Shown: positions 47,006 to 57,107, counted from the stretch's first letter. The stretch: 64,000 nt of DNA from Burkholderiales bacterium Ga0077544 (GCA_001464355.1 LNEU01000018.1:1-64000); one strand, 5' to 3'. Made by a program: numbers and translations. Notes: generated from the letters alone by a model not told the origin.

Positions 47006-49420
47006 ATGACGACTACTATTTCCACTGAACAAACCCAACTGCCGCTATTACCGTTGCGCGATGTTGTTGTCTTCCCGCATATGGTGATCCCACTGTTCGT
47101 CGGTCGTCCAAAATCCATCAAGGCACTTGAAGCTGCGATGGAACAAGGCAAGAGCATCATGCTTGCTGCGCAAAAAGCCGCTGCCAAGGACGAACCGTCC
47201 GCCGACGATATTTATGAAATCGGCTGCGTCGCCAACATTCTTCAAATGCTGAAGCTGCCCGATGGCACCGTCAAGGTGCTGGTCGAAGGTGCACAGCGCG
47301 CGCGCATTCATCACATCAGCGAACTCGACACGCATTTCGTGGCCGATTTGACGCCGATTGAATCTGAAGCCGGCGACGAATCTGAAGTCGAAGCGATGCG
47401 TCGCGCGATCGTTCAGCAGTTCGACCAATACGTCAAACTGAACAAAAAAATTCCACCAGAGATTCTGACTTCGTTAGCAGGAATCGATGATGCCGGTCGT
47501 CTGGCTGACACCATTGCTGCACATTTGCCTCTGAAGCTAGAGCAGAAGCAAGTCATTCTGGAAATCTTCAACGTAGCCAAACGTTATGAACATCTGCTTG
47601 GCCAACTGGAAGGCGAACTCGACATTCTGCAAGTCGAGAAGCGTATCCGTGGTCGTGTTAAACGCCAGATGGAAAAATCGCAACGCGAATACTATTTGAA
47701 TGAGCAGGTCAAAGCGATTCAAAAAGAATTGGGCGAAGGCGAAGAGGGCGCGGATTTCGAAGAACTCGAGAAAAAAGTGCTGCTTGCAAAGATGCCGAAA
47801 GAGGCACTTGCCAAAGCGCAAAACGAACTGAAAAAACTGAAGCTGATGTCGCCAATGTCAGCTGAGGCAACAGTCGTGCGTAACTACATCGATACCTTGG
47901 TTGGTTTGCCTTGGAAGAAAAAATCCAAAGTGAACAACGATCTGAGCAATGCTGAAAAAGTATTGGAAGATGATCACTACGGTCTCGACAAGGTGAAAGA
48001 ACGGATTCTGGAATACCTCGCCGTGCAACAACGTGTCGACAAATTGAAAGCGCCGATTTTGTGCTTCGTCGGTCCTCCAGGCGTGGGTAAAACCTCTTTA
48101 GGTCAATCGATTGCACGTGCGACGAATCGCAAATTTATTCGTATGGCTTTGGGTGGTGTGCGTGATGAAGCGGAAATTCGCGGTCACCGCCGCACCTATA
48201 TTGGTTCGATGCCAGGTAAGATTTTGCAAAGCATGGCCAAGGCCGGCGTACGTAATCCATTGTTCCTGCTTGATGAAATCGACAAGATGGGTGCTGATTT
48301 CCGCGGTGATCCGTCGTCAGCTTTGCTGGAAGTGCTCGATCCGGAACAGAATCACACTTTCTCCGATCATTACATTGAAGTCGATTTCGATTTGTCGGAC
48401 GTGATGTTTGTTGCGACATCAAACTCGTACAACATTCCGCCTGCATTGCTGGATCGTATGGAAGTGATTCGTCTGTCTGGTTATACCGAAGATGAAAAAA
48501 CCAGCATTGCACAACGCTACTTGTTGCCTAAACAGATCAAGAACAATGGCCTGAAAGAAGGTGAAATTAGCGTGGCGGAATCGGCGATACGCGACATCAT
48601 TCGTTACTACACACGCGAAGCTGGTGTACGTTCACTTGAGCGTGAAATTTCGAAAATCTGCCGCAAGGTCGTAAAAATGCTTCTGCTTAAAAAGCAGGAG
48701 AAAAAAATTGCGGTCACTTCGAAAAATATCGACAAGTTCCTCGGTGTACGTCAATTCGATTTCGGCGTAGCTGAAAAAGAAAATCAAATCGGCCAAGTCG
48801 TTGGTTTGGCATGGACTGAAGTTGGCGGCGATTTGTTGACTATCGAATCCATGGCAATGCCAGGTAAGGGCGGAATTATTCGCACCGGTACTTTGGGCGA
48901 CGTGATGAAGGAATCGATCGAAGCGGCACGCACTGTTGTTCGTAGCCGCGCGAGAAAACTCGGTATCAAAGCCGATATTTTCGAGAAGAGCGATATCCAC
49001 ATTCACGTGCCTGAAGGCGCTACGCCGAAAGATGGTCCATCGGCTGGTGTGGCGATGACCTTGGCGATGGTGTCGGTGTTCACTGGTATTCCAGTCCGTG
49101 CTGACGTTGCGATGACAGGTGAAATTACCTTGCGTGGTGAAGTCTTGCCGATTGGTGGCTTGAAGGAAAAACTGCTGGCAGCACATCGCGGCGGAATTAA
49201 AACTGTGTTGATTCCTGAGCAGAACGTAAAGGATCTGGCAGAGATTCCAGACAATGTGAAAAACAAACTTGAGATCGTTCCGGTTCGCTGGATCGACAAA
49301 GTACTTGAGATTGCATTGGAACGCGCACCTGTTCCACTGACCGATGAAGAAGCCGCACTGGTTGAGGCGGCGCTTGCCAAACCAGCGGCACCCAGTGATT
49401 CTGGTGTCGTGAAGCACTAA
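47006..49420 (+). CDS. lon: Lon protease (ATP-dependent)
   Basis: 804 residues from ATG 47006, chosen because [20 protein letters not shown] is the expected start; the frame opens earlier at 46934 but without similarity. The N-terminal LON domain ([20 protein letters not shown]) precedes the AAA+ module (Walker [22 protein letters not shown]). The Ser-Lys dyad is Ser679 (DGPSAG) and Lys722 (GGLKEK). It degrades misfolded and regulatory proteins. It lies between clpX and hupB with terminators on both sides. Confidence 0.97.
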   Translation: MTTTISTEQTQLPLLPLRDVVVFPHMVIPLFVGRPKSIKALEAAMEQGKSIMLAAQKAAAKDEPSADDIYEIGCVANILQMLKLPDGTVKVLVEGAQRARIHHISELDTHFVADLTPIESEAGDESEVEAMRRAIVQQFDQYVKLNKKIPPEILTSLAGIDDAGRLADTIAAHLPLKLEQKQVILEIFNVAKRYEHLLGQLEGELDILQVEKRIRGRVKRQMEKSQREYYLNEQVKAIQKELGEGEEGADFEELEKKVLLAKMPKEALAKAQNELKKLKLMSPMSAEATVVRNYIDTLVGLPWKKKSKVNNDLSNAEKVLEDDHYGLDKVKERILEYLAVQQRVDKLKAPILCFVGPPGVGKTSLGQSIARATNRKFIRMALGGVRDEAEIRGHRRTYIGSMPGKILQSMAKAGVRNPLFLLDEIDKMGADFRGDPSSALLEVLDPEQNHTFSDHYIEVDFDLSDVMFVATSNSYNIPPALLDRMEVIRLSGYTEDEKTSIAQRYLLPKQIKNNGLKEGEISVAESAIRDIIRYYTREAGVRSLEREISKICRKVVKMLLLKKQEKKIAVTSKNIDKFLGVRQFDFGVAEKENQIGQVVGLAWTEVGGDLLTIESMAMPGKGGIIRTGTLGDVMKESIEAARTVVRSRARKLGIKADIFEKSDIHIHVPEGATPKDGPSAGVAMTLAMVSVFTGIPVRADVAMTGEITLRGEVLPIGGLKEKLLAAHRGGIKTVLIPEQNVKDLAEIPDNVKNKLEIVPVRWIDKVLEIALERAPVPLTDEEAALVEAALAKPAAPSDSGVVKH

Positions 49421-49438
49421 GTTTCCAGTATTTAAAAG

Positions 49439-49464
49439 GCGCTCTCCGGAGCGCTTTTTTTTTT
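49439..49464 (+). terminator. lon terminator
   Basis: GCGCTC (49439-49444), loop TCCG, GAGCGC (49449-49454), followed by ten T. It lies 18 bases after the lon stop. Confidence 0.85.
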
Positions 49465-49667
49465 GCGTAAAACGAACATGCTGCACAAGCACATCAATAT
49501 TCAAACATCAAAGCTGTGTTTTCAGAGGGAAAAGCGCGGTAAAGCGCTTGACACAAGGCTTTGCGGCTTGTTTAATACCTGCTGCAGATTTTTCTGCGAC
49601 CGCATCTCGTCTTGCTGACTACTGCGAGAATGATGTTGCGGCTTTCAACCTTTGTGAGGGGACGTTA

Positions 49668-49940
49668 GTGAATAAGACAGAATTGATTGACCACATTGCT
49701 GGTTCCGCCGACATTTCCAAAGCTGCTGCAACGCGCGCGCTTGATGCTGTTATCGTTGCAGTCAAAACAACTTTGAAAAAAAATGGCACAGTGACCTTGG
49801 TTGGTTTCGGTACATTCTCTGTTGGCAAGCGTGCAGCACGCACAGGTAGAAATCCACGCACCGGCGAAGCGATTAAAATCAAAGCGGCCAAAGTGCCTAA
49901 ATTCAAACCGGGCAAGGCTTTGAAAGACGCAGTTAATTAA
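49668..49940 (+). CDS. hupB: DNA-binding protein HU-beta
   Basis: 90 residues from GTG 49668, preceded by GAGGGGA. The frame is open to 49548, but only from here does it read [20 protein letters not shown], the standard HU start. [20 protein letters not shown] is the DNA-binding arm, and the C-terminal [14 protein letters not shown] is typical. HU bends and compacts DNA. The upstream gap of 247 bases after lon should hold its promoter. Confidence 0.94.
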   Translation: MNKTELIDHIAGSADISKAAATRALDAVIVAVKTTLKKNGTVTLVGFGTFSVGKRAARTGRNPRTGEAIKIKAAKVPKFKPGKALKDAVN

Positions 49941-50066
49941 TCATTGCTGAACGTAATTTGCTGGTGCAAATTACGTCAACATGCTGTAAAATAATTCCTT
50001 TGCGGCGTGGTGACAACGCTGTATGTTTGGCTGAATTAAGCAAGTGCGAGCAGTCTGCGCAATTTA

Positions 50067-50142
50067 GGGTGCTTAGCTCAGTTGGTAGAGCGGCGCCCTT
50101 ACAAGGCGTAGGTCGGCGGTTCGACCCCGTCAGCACCCACCA
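50067..50142 (+). tRNA. tRNA-Val (anticodon TAC)
   Basis: 76 bases with encoded CCA. Acceptor GGGTGCT pairs with AGCACCC, the anticodon loop is CTTACAA (TAC), and the T-loop is TTCGACC. D-arm GCTC-AGTTGGTA-GAGC is intact. tRNA-Asp follows after 35 bases. Confidence 0.95.
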
Positions 50143-50177
50143 TCAGTCAAACTCGCAAATAATCATCAAGTAGTTTA

Positions 50178-50254
50178 GGAGTGGTAGTTCAGCTGGTTAG
50201 AATACCGGCCTGTCACGCCGGGGGTCGCGGGTTCGAGTCCCGTCCACTCCGCCA
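50178..50254 (+). tRNA. tRNA-Asp (anticodon GTC)
   Basis: 77 bases with encoded CCA. Acceptor GGAGTGG pairs with CCACTCC, the anticodon loop carries GTC within CCTGTCACG, and the T-arm is CGGG-TTCGAGT-CCCG. It is likely on one transcript with tRNA-Val and ends before a terminator. Confidence 0.95.
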
Positions 50255-50261
50255 AAAAAGC

Positions 50262-50291
50262 AAAAAAGGCGAACGAGAGTTCGCCTTTTTT
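50262..50291 (+). terminator. Terminator after the tRNA pair
   Basis: AAAAAAGGCGAAC (50262-50274), loop GAGA, GTTCGCCTTTTTT (50279-50291): a perfect 13-base-pair stem ending in T, 38 bases before the ppiD start codon. Confidence 0.9.
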
Positions 50292-50329
50292 CATATGCGA
50301 CGTATTAATCTGTTTGTGATTGGTTAGCC

Positions 50330-52243
50330 ATGTTTGAATTTATTCGCACCCATCGACGCCTGATGCAGTTCTTGTTACTGCTGATTATTCTGCCTTCGTT
50401 CGCTTTCGTCGGACTGGAAAGTTATACCAGCATGGGCGACGCTTCAAACACAGTGGCGAAGGTCGGCGGTCAAACGATTACGCAACCTGAATGGGATGCT
50501 GCACAACGCGAACAGATGGAGCGTTTTCGTCAAATGTTCGGTGAACAATTCGACGCAAAAATGTTTGATACGCCAGAAGCCAAACAGGAAATCTTGAATA
50601 ACCTGATTGCACAACGGGTGTTGGCAGATGAAGCCAAGCGCAACAAACTCTCCGTATCTGATCAAGCCTTGCAGCAAACCATTATCAATATGGGTGGTTT
50701 GACGACTGCCGACGGCAAATTCGACGTCGAACGTTACAAAAGCATTCTTGCAGCGCAAGGCATGACACCAACTACTTACGAAGCCCGTCTGCGTCAGGAT
50801 CTGACTTCGCAACAGGTAAATGCCGCCATCCAAAGCACCGCATTTGCACCGGATTCATTGGCTAAACGCTTGTCGGAATTGAGTGAGCAAGAACGCGAAG
50901 TGCAGCAATTGGCGTTTCGCGCATCGGATTATGTTGCGCAGGTCAAAGTGACTGACGACATGCTCAAAGCATATTACGAAAAGAGCAATCAGTTTGATGT
51001 GCCTGAGCAAGTCAAAGCGGAATATGTCGTACTTACCGCAGACGCTCTGGCCACACAAATTAATGTGAGCGATGCCGACATCAAATCATATTATGAGCAG
51101 AACGCAAAGCAATATGGTACCGAAGAACAGCGTCGTGCCAGTCATATTCTGATTGGCGTCAATAAAGATGCGTCCGAGGCAGATAAAGCTGCGGCCAAGG
51201 CCAAGGCAGAAAATCTGCTGGCATCGTTGCGCAAGAACCCACAGGAATTTGCCAAATTGGCCAAGGAAAATTCAGTTGATACAGGTTCTGCAGAACGCGG
51301 TGGCGATCTTGGATTTTTCGGCAAGGGTTCCATGGTCAAGCCATTTGAAGATGCTGCCTACAAGTTGAAACAGGATGAAGTGAGCGACTTGGTGCAATCG
51401 GATTATGGTTTTCATATCATCAAAGTCACTGCTATCAAACCTGCTGCGGTCAAGCCGCTGGAACAAGTAAAAAGTGAAATTGCCAATGACATCAGAAAAC
51501 AATTGGTCGGCAAAAAATACACGGAAACGGCAGATGTGTTTAACAACACGGTCTACGAGCAGGCCGATAGTTTGAAAGCAGTTGCCGACAAACTGAAGTT
51601 GAAAATTGAAACGACGGGTACTTTGTCACGTCAGGTGAATCCTGCCGTTGCGCCTACCGCTCCGTATAATAATCAAAAATTCCTGACCGCTTTGTTCTCG
51701 GATGAATCGTTGAAAAACAAACGCAATACGGAGGCAGTTGAAGTTGCACCCAATACGCTGATCGCAGGTCGTGTCGTTGAATACAAACCAGCGACCAAAC
51801 GTCCTTTCGATGAAGTGAAAGCGCTGGTGCAAGAACGCGTTGTGCAGACCGAAGCGCAAGCTCTGGCGAAAAAAGTGGGTGAAGCGAAGTTAGCCGCATT
51901 GAAAGAGAAAGACGATGCGAGTGGTTTCTCGGCACCGCAGACCGTTTCTCGTGCAAAAAGCCAGGGCCTGAATCCTGCAGTATTTTTGGCAGTGATGAAA
52001 GCAGACACCAGCAAGTTGCCGTCCTATGTCGGTTTGGAAGCGCCGCAAGGTTATGCAGTTTTGCGCGTAGTGCGCGTCGTGCAGCCAACCAATGTAGACA
52101 GCGCCAAACGTCAAGCTGAGCAGCAACAGATTGAGGCAGCATTGGCACAGCAGGAAACATATGCTTATATTGAGGCGTTGAAGAAGAAGGCCAAAGTGAA
52201 AATCATGAAGCCGGTCGATGCTAAATCCGAGACTGCTGAATAA
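50330..52243 (+). CDS. ppiD: Periplasmic folding chaperone PpiD (parvulin type)
   Basis: 637 residues. One membrane anchor lies near the N-terminus (about 13-32, QFLLLLIILPSFAFV), and a SurA-like helical region follows (about 35-230). A parvulin prolyl-isomerase domain spans about 263-365 (RRASHILIG, ERGGDLGFFGKGSMVKPFED, DYGFHIIKV), and the C-terminal region is helical. PpiD helps proteins emerging from the Sec channel. Placement after lon-hupB and the tRNA pair is the usual gammaproteobacterial and betaproteobacterial order. Confidence 0.92.
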   Translation: MFEFIRTHRRLMQFLLLLIILPSFAFVGLESYTSMGDASNTVAKVGGQTITQPEWDAAQREQMERFRQMFGEQFDAKMFDTPEAKQEILNNLIAQRVLADEAKRNKLSVSDQALQQTIINMGGLTTADGKFDVERYKSILAAQGMTPTTYEARLRQDLTSQQVNAAIQSTAFAPDSLAKRLSELSEQEREVQQLAFRASDYVAQVKVTDDMLKAYYEKSNQFDVPEQVKAEYVVLTADALATQINVSDADIKSYYEQNAKQYGTEEQRRASHILIGVNKDASEADKAAAKAKAENLLASLRKNPQEFAKLAKENSVDTGSAERGGDLGFFGKGSMVKPFEDAAYKLKQDEVSDLVQSDYGFHIIKVTAIKPAAVKPLEQVKSEIANDIRKQLVGKKYTETADVFNNTVYEQADSLKAVADKLKLKIETTGTLSRQVNPAVAPTAPYNNQKFLTALFSDESLKNKRNTEAVEVAPNTLIAGRVVEYKPATKRPFDEVKALVQERVVQTEAQALAKKVGEAKLAALKEKDDASGFSAPQTVSRAKSQGLNPAVFLAVMKADTSKLPSYVGLEAPQGYAVLRVVRVVQPTNVDSAKRQAEQQQIEAALAQQETYAYIEALKKKAKVKIMKPVDAKSETAE

Positions 52244-52269
52244 TCGAGAAGATGTTTGAGATTAAATAA

Positions 52270-52294
52270 AAAGCCGCTAGTCACTAGCGGCTTT
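52270..52294. terminator. Bidirectional terminator, ppiD / tesA
   Basis: AAAGCCGCTAG (52270-52280), loop TCA, CTAGCGGCTTT (52284-52294): a perfect 11-base-pair stem between two convergent genes, four bases from the esterase stop. Confidence 0.85.
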
Positions 52295-52297
52295 CTT

Positions 52298-52978
52298 TTA
52301 TTTTAATGTGGAAATCAGTGGTTTCAGTTGTGGCCAGATATTGGCGAGTATCTTCGGGTGAGCTTCTGCACTGGGATGTATGCGATCAGCTTGAAAGAAT
52401 TCAGGCTTTTCAGCAACGCCTTGCAGCATGAAGGGGACGAGCGCGGTTTTGTTTTCCTTGGCCAGTTTTGGGAAGAGGGCAGTAAATTGTTTGGTGTAAT
52501 CACCACCATAATTAGGAGGTATCTGCATGCCGACCAATAAAACTTTTGCCTTCGCATCCTTTGCGCCTTTGATCATGCTGCGCAGATTTTCCTGCGTGGC
52601 GGTGAGCGATAAACCTCGCAGCGCATCGTTGGCACCCAGTTCGATGATCACGATGCCAGGTTGATGTTTGGCGAGCAAAGCCGGTAGCCTTGCTTTGCCG
52701 CCGCTGGTGGTTTCACCGCTGATGCTGGCATTGACGACAGGCGCAGAAATTTTTTCAGCCTCCAGTTTTTTCTGCATAAGATTGACCCAGCCTTCACCGC
52801 GTACCAGCCCGTATTCTGCTGACAAGCTGTCGCCGAGCACGAGTATGGTTTTTGATGCAGAATAAGCACTCGTTCCGAACGACGTTAAAGCAGTCAATAT
52901 CACCGCTTGGAATATCGGTTTTAACACCGTCTTTAATTTATTCCCCACTTGATACGAAAACCTGAAATCTATCCGCAT
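52298..52978 (-). CDS. tesA: Arylesterase / lysophospholipase TesA-like (GDSL, SGNH)
   Basis: 226 residues. The N-terminus has a long basic region and then a signal segment (PIFQAVILTALTSFGTSAYS), cut before about residue 41. SGNH blocks are visible: ILVLGDSLSAEYGL with catalytic Ser51, a block I Gly in SGETTSGG, Asn in IELGANDALRG, and the Asp-His pair DRIHPSAEAH. It is a periplasmic esterase, thioesterase or lysophospholipase. ATG 52978 has AGAGGA nine bases upstream inside the divergent ABC gene; GTG 52927 is an alternative start. It is divergent from the YbbA-like gene, as in E. coli. Confidence 0.85.
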   Translation of the reverse strand: MRIDFRFSYQVGNKLKTVLKPIFQAVILTALTSFGTSAYSASKTILVLGDSLSAEYGLVRGEGWVNLMQKKLEAEKISAPVVNASISGETTSGGKARLPALLAKHQPGIVIIELGANDALRGLSLTATQENLRSMIKGAKDAKAKVLLVGMQIPPNYGGDYTKQFTALFPKLAKENKTALVPFMLQGVAEKPEFFQADRIHPSAEAHPKILANIWPQLKPLISTLK

Positions 52979-53660
52979 GCCTGAATCCTCTACTGTTTAT
53001 CCTGCAATTGAAGCAATCAATCTGACTAAACGCGTGGCCGATGCAACGGGTGAACTGACCATCCTGCAAGCGGTTGATTTTACCGTGCAAGCGGGAGATA
53101 CGCTGGCCATCGTCGGCGCATCCGGTTCTGGCAAGTCCACCTTGCTCGGTTTGCTTGCCGGATTGGATACCCCATCCGATGGTACGGTCAAACTGGATAA
53201 CGTGGATATCTTTGCGCTCGATGAGGATGGTCGCGCCGGTTTGCGCAAGGAAAAACTTGGTTTTGTGTTTCAATCATTTCAATTGCTGGGACATTTGAAT
53301 GCAGTGGAAAACGTTATGTTGCCACTTGAATTGCGTAATGATGCCAAGGCACGAGAGAAAGCAGAAGTGATGCTGGCGCGTGTGGGCTTGTCCAGTCGCT
53401 TGAAGCATTACCCGAAGTATCTGTCGGGTGGCGAGCAGCAGCGCGTCGCATTGGCGCGCGCATTTGTTAGTGAGCCGCCTTTGCTATTTGCTGATGAACC
53501 TACCGGCAGTTTGGACGCCGCGACTGGTGAGTCGGTAATTAAATTGATGTTCGAATTGAATCAGGAGCGTAAGTCGACATTGGTATTGGTTACACATGAT
53601 CCGTCGATTGCCGCCTTGTGCAAACGCACCATCACGATCGCTGCGGGTCGCCTTGTATAG
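52977..53660 (+). CDS. ybbA: ABC transporter ATP-binding protein, YbbA-like
   Basis: 227 residues of the LolD/MacB-type ATPase family. Walker A is GASGSGKST (47-55), the signature is [14 protein letters not shown], and Walker B is [13 protein letters not shown]. In E. coli ybbA is followed by the permease gene ybbP and is divergent from tesA. Here no permease follows; the next gene (nnr) is on the other strand. The ATG shares the hexamer GCATGC with the tesA ATG on the opposite strand, leaving no gap. The partner permease may lie elsewhere. Confidence 0.8.
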   Translation: MPESSTVYPAIEAINLTKRVADATGELTILQAVDFTVQAGDTLAIVGASGSGKSTLLGLLAGLDTPSDGTVKLDNVDIFALDEDGRAGLRKEKLGFVFQSFQLLGHLNAVENVMLPLELRNDAKAREKAEVMLARVGLSSRLKHYPKYLSGGEQQRVALARAFVSEPPLLFADEPTGSLDAATGESVIKLMFELNQERKSTLVLVTHDPSIAALCKRTITIAAGRLV

Positions 53661-53694
53661 AAGGCGATTTTTGTCGAAATGATTATTGCCGCAG

Positions 53695-55230
53695 CTACCG
53701 GGGCGAGTGCTGTCTTGATACGAGTTGATTCAGTACTGCACGTATTTCAGGAATCAACTCGCTTGCTGTGAGACCGATTGGTCCGGTGCCGTTTGCCACC
53801 AGATTGTCCGCCGCCTTGCCGTGCAGCCAAACGGCGGCTAGCGCAGCTTCCCACGCTGGCCAATTCTGTGCCAGCAGAGCGCCACATAACCCCGACAGCA
53901 CATCACCCGAACCGGCAGTTGCCAGTGCCGGGTTACCCGTCGTGTTGATCACGGTTGCACCATCCGGTGCAGCGATAACCGAGCCGGAGCCTTTGATTAT
54001 CGCCACAGCATTGAATTTTTTTGCAATAGTGCGGGCCGCCGCCAAGCGATCGGCCTGTACTTGTGAGATTGTAATTCCCAGCAAGCGTGCTGCTTCCAAA
54101 GGGTGGGGCGTCAATAGGTCGATCACTTTGCGCGACAATAATTTTTGTTGCAGACTGCTTTCTACTGCAATGAGATTCAACGCGTCCGCATCCAGTACAA
54201 GTGGCATATGCGCGGCCAGCGCCTTGAGCAGAAAATCGTGCGCGTTGCGCGAAGTTCCCAAACCTGGTCCGGCCACGATGGTCGCACTGTTGAAGTCGAA
54301 GTCGGCGGCCAGTCGACACATTAGTTCTGGTTGTGCGCTGTCGTAGTTCAATGCTTCGTCAATGCCTGCAATGAATACGCGGCCCGCACCAGATTTTGCA
54401 GCCGTTCGCGCAGCAAGTATTGCGGCACCGACCATTCCGTGCGCACCGCCAAGCACGCTGACATCGCCGTAACTGCCTTTGTGGGAATTGTGTCGCCTGA
54501 AGTGCAGCGCATTTGAAAACAACGCAACATGATTCAATTGTGACGATGATGACGGATACAAATCCGCCGCCAGTCCCAAGTTGCTGACGTGCACCTGGCC
54601 CGCGTAATCGCGGCCATCGCAAGTATGCAATCCTGCTTTGTTACCTATGAAGGTGATTGTATGCGTTGCCCTGATTGCAGTGGCCTTGCCATCTACTTGA
54701 ATGGCGTTAGAGCCAACAATCGTGCCGGTATCTGCGTCAAGTCCGCTAGGAACATCGAGTGCCAGCACTGGGCAGCGGAGGGTGTTGATATGTTGGATGA
54801 GACTTGCGATGTCGCCAGCTATTGGACGCGTTAGTCCTATGCCGAATAATCCATCGATGACCAATGCCCAATCGTTTTGCGTGTTAAGAGCGTCGTGGAT
54901 CACATGCGCAGGACTGCCATGCATGCGCGACAATGCCTGTTGCGCATCTGCTGGCAAGCGAGCTGGATCACAGGAAAAATGGATCGCCACATTCCAGCCG
55001 GAATGCGCCAGCTGACTTGCGGCTTCTAGCGCGTCCCCGCCATTATTGCCGGGGCCGACCAGGACCAGTATCGATGCGCTGTCATCATGATTTGCCAGTA
55101 GCTGACGCGCATAGTCCGCCGTTGCCGTTCCTGCGCGCTGCATCAGTGTATAAGAAGGATATGTTGCGAACGCAGCATATTCGATTTGGCGAATTTCTGC
55201 GACTGTATAAAGTGTGAGGCTGCTGGGCAT
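53695..55230 (-). CDS. nnr: Bifunctional NAD(P)H-hydrate repair enzyme Nnr
   Basis: 511 residues. The N-terminal YjeF epimerase domain (about 1-215) has VLVGPGNNGGDALEAASQLA and LALDVPSGLDADTG. The C-terminal dehydratase domain (about 225-505) has KGSYGDVSVLGGAHGMVGAA, then PLVLDADALNLIAVES and ATAGSGDVLSGLCGALLAQN, the ATP/ADP-binding loop. It repairs NADHX and NADPHX. It is convergent with the YbbA-like gene (34 bases). Confidence 0.92.
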   Translation of the reverse strand: MPSSLTLYTVAEIRQIEYAAFATYPSYTLMQRAGTATADYARQLLANHDDSASILVLVGPGNNGGDALEAASQLAHSGWNVAIHFSCDPARLPADAQQALSRMHGSPAHVIHDALNTQNDWALVIDGLFGIGLTRPIAGDIASLIQHINTLRCPVLALDVPSGLDADTGTIVGSNAIQVDGKATAIRATHTITFIGNKAGLHTCDGRDYAGQVHVSNLGLAADLYPSSSSQLNHVALFSNALHFRRHNSHKGSYGDVSVLGGAHGMVGAAILAARTAAKSGAGRVFIAGIDEALNYDSAQPELMCRLAADFDFNSATIVAGPGLGTSRNAHDFLLKALAAHMPLVLDADALNLIAVESSLQQKLLSRKVIDLLTPHPLEAARLLGITISQVQADRLAAARTIAKKFNAVAIIKGSGSVIAAPDGATVINTTGNPALATAGSGDVLSGLCGALLAQNWPAWEAALAAVWLHGKAADNLVANGTGPIGLTASELIPEIRAVLNQLVSRQHSPR

Positions 55231-55371
55231 CGGATGGCACGATCAGAAAACATGTGACGGCAGGCGGCGATCACAAATTAACTTGATTCTAGTCCAATCG
55301 CTTTCGCTTCGATCAGTGGTACTGCAAACAACGCGCGTTTTTAGAGCAAATGTGGCATTGATTGGCTGAAA

Positions 55372-56616
55372 TCAGCCAAAGCGCATCGGCGTCAAACCAT
55401 CCAGATCGATATCCGGCGTGTGATCAGAAACAATATCTGCCAGTACTTTGCCGGAACCGGCCGCCATAGCCCAGCCGGTTGAGCCGTGACCGATATTGAC
55501 GTATACATTTCTTACCGGCGTTGCGCCGAGAACAGGTGGGCCGTCGGGCATCATCAGGCTGGTGCCCGACCAGAATGAAGCAGTATTGAAATTACAGGCA
55601 TCCGGGAACCAGTCATAGCCAACCTTCAGCAATGTGTTCAAGGCTGCCTGGCGTAATTCCTGTGTGCGTGCACCTAATTCTGCAGTGCCGGCAATGCGTA
55701 TGCGATTGCCCATGCGCGTGATCGCCACCTTGTACGCCTCATCGAAGACCGAGGCGCTCGGTGCGGATTCAAAATTACGTATGGTCGCCGTAGCAGAATA
55801 GCTTTTTACCGGATAAACGGGCAAATGCACGCCCATCGGTGCCAGCAGTTTGGCGCTTTCAGCGCCGCTGGCAAGAACTACTTTGTCTGCCGAATAGCTG
55901 TAGTCGTCAATCCTGATATCTACGCCGCGCGCGATTTGGCGTATCGATTTGACATTACTGCCAAAATGAAATTCCACCCCCATCGCTTGCGCAAGCTGGC
56001 GAATCTGGCGCGTGAACAAAGGGCAGTTGCCGGACTCATCGGCTGGCAAATGCAGGCTGCCGGACAGCGGCGTATTGATATTCAACGCGGGCTCGATGGC
56101 ACGCAATGCCACGGCATCCGGCAAGTCATGCCGAATGCCGTGGGCTGCCAGAAAATCTAAGCCGGGCTTCGCTAGCAGCAGGTCGCGTTCTGAACGGAAC
56201 AATTGAAGATAGCCAGCGGCCTGTTCGTAATCCAGCTGATGTCGATGGCGTAGTTGCTGCATGATGTCGTTGCTGTAAAAAGCAATCCGTTGCATGCGTT
56301 CGCGATTGATTTGATAGCGCGCCAGATCGGATTCCTTCAGCCAGCGACGCATCCAGCGCCACAGCGCAGGGTCCAGTATACGATTGAGGAAAACCGGCGA
56401 TTCTGCTTTCAGCAGATAAGAGGAGAGCGATTTTGGTGCGCCTGGAGCGGCCCAAGGGGCAATGCTGGAAGGGGCGAGTATGCCGGAGTCGCCAAAGCTG
56501 GCTTCTTCCGCCACATTATTGCGACGTTCGATGACCACGACTTCATGTCCTGCTTCAGCTAGAAAATAGGCAGTACAGACACCAATCACACCTGCACCAA
56601 CAACTGCTACTTGCAT
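55372..56616 (-). CDS. dadA: D-amino acid dehydrogenase small subunit
   Basis: 414 residues. The FAD motif AVVGAGVIGVCTAYFLAEAG is at 4-23, the substrate and FAD contacts are in FGDSGILAPSSIAPWA at about 42-57, and GHGSTGWAMAAGSGK is at the C-terminus. It oxidises D-alanine and other D-amino acids and feeds electrons to the respiratory chain. It stands alone; a partner alr-type racemase is elsewhere in the window (37114). Family members with similar length also act on hydroxyproline or glycine, so the substrate is inferred. Confidence 0.85.
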   Translation of the reverse strand: MQVAVVGAGVIGVCTAYFLAEAGHEVVVIERRNNVAEEASFGDSGILAPSSIAPWAAPGAPKSLSSYLLKAESPVFLNRILDPALWRWMRRWLKESDLARYQINRERMQRIAFYSNDIMQQLRHRHQLDYEQAAGYLQLFRSERDLLLAKPGLDFLAAHGIRHDLPDAVALRAIEPALNINTPLSGSLHLPADESGNCPLFTRQIRQLAQAMGVEFHFGSNVKSIRQIARGVDIRIDDYSYSADKVVLASGAESAKLLAPMGVHLPVYPVKSYSATATIRNFESAPSASVFDEAYKVAITRMGNRIRIAGTAELGARTQELRQAALNTLLKVGYDWFPDACNFNTASFWSGTSLMMPDGPPVLGATPVRNVYVNIGHGSTGWAMAAGSGKVLADIVSDHTPDIDLDGLTPMRFG

Positions 56617-56773
56617 TACTTCTACCCTTCCTGAAATTAGCTTGCCATGTTACCAAGCGGGCCTGTGAATACGCCAGCACAACGAAGGTAAATCGCCAAT
56701 AAGTTGCACGAATGCGATAGCTTGGACCAATGTCAGGAAAAAACTGCGCTGATTAATGTCGATGCACCAATAA

Positions 56774-56797
56774 AAAACCGCGCCTGAGCGCGGTTTT
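56774..56797. terminator. Terminator hairpin
   Basis: AAAACCGCGC (56774-56783), loop CTGA, GCGCGGTTTT (56788-56797). It lies downstream of the small minus-strand membrane-protein gene and ends with A/T runs suited to both strands. Confidence 0.75.
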
Positions 56798-56840
56798 CAA
56801 ATAAGTCTGGCAAATTAATTTGCCGACTCTGACTCTGTCG

Positions 56841-56990
56841 TCACAAGGGCTTGCGGCCGCTAATGACACGCAACAGGATAACTACGATGGCAATCACCAG
56901 CAGAATATGGATGAAGCCGCCGATGGTATAAGAACTGACCAGACCGACCAGCCATAGGATTACGAGTACGACTGCAATGGTATAGAGCAT
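56841..56990 (-). CDS. Small membrane protein, lmo0937 family
   Basis: 49 residues, a real gene too short for usual ORF limits. It starts MLYTIAVVLVILWLVGLVSS, continues YTIGGFIHILLVIAIVVILL, and ends RVISGRKPL; two membrane helices are joined by a short Gly turn. This matches the widespread lmo0937-type family of tiny membrane proteins, often linked to envelope stress. AAAGGAAA stands seven bases before ATG 56990. A terminator follows its stop on the minus strand. The function is unknown. Confidence 0.85.
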   Translation of the reverse strand: MLYTIAVVLVILWLVGLVSSYTIGGFIHILLVIAIVVILLRVISGRKPL

Positions 56991-57050
56991 GGCAATTTCC
57001 TTTCGAGTTATGATTCATTGTGGAATGCTCGCTACAGCAACATTAAGCTC

Positions 57051-57107
57051 CCATTTTTATCACTTGGCAAGCTAGCCGGGACCGTGTCGATACCGCGATA
57101 AAAATGG
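57051..57107. repeat. Inverted repeat in the intergenic region before perM
   Basis: CCATTTTTATC (57051-57061) and GATAAAAATGG (57097-57107) are exact complements, 35 bases apart. The surrounding stretch 56991-57322 has no supported gene. It may be a promoter or operator region for the small membrane-protein gene (minus) or the AI-2E transporter gene (plus). Confidence 0.4.
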
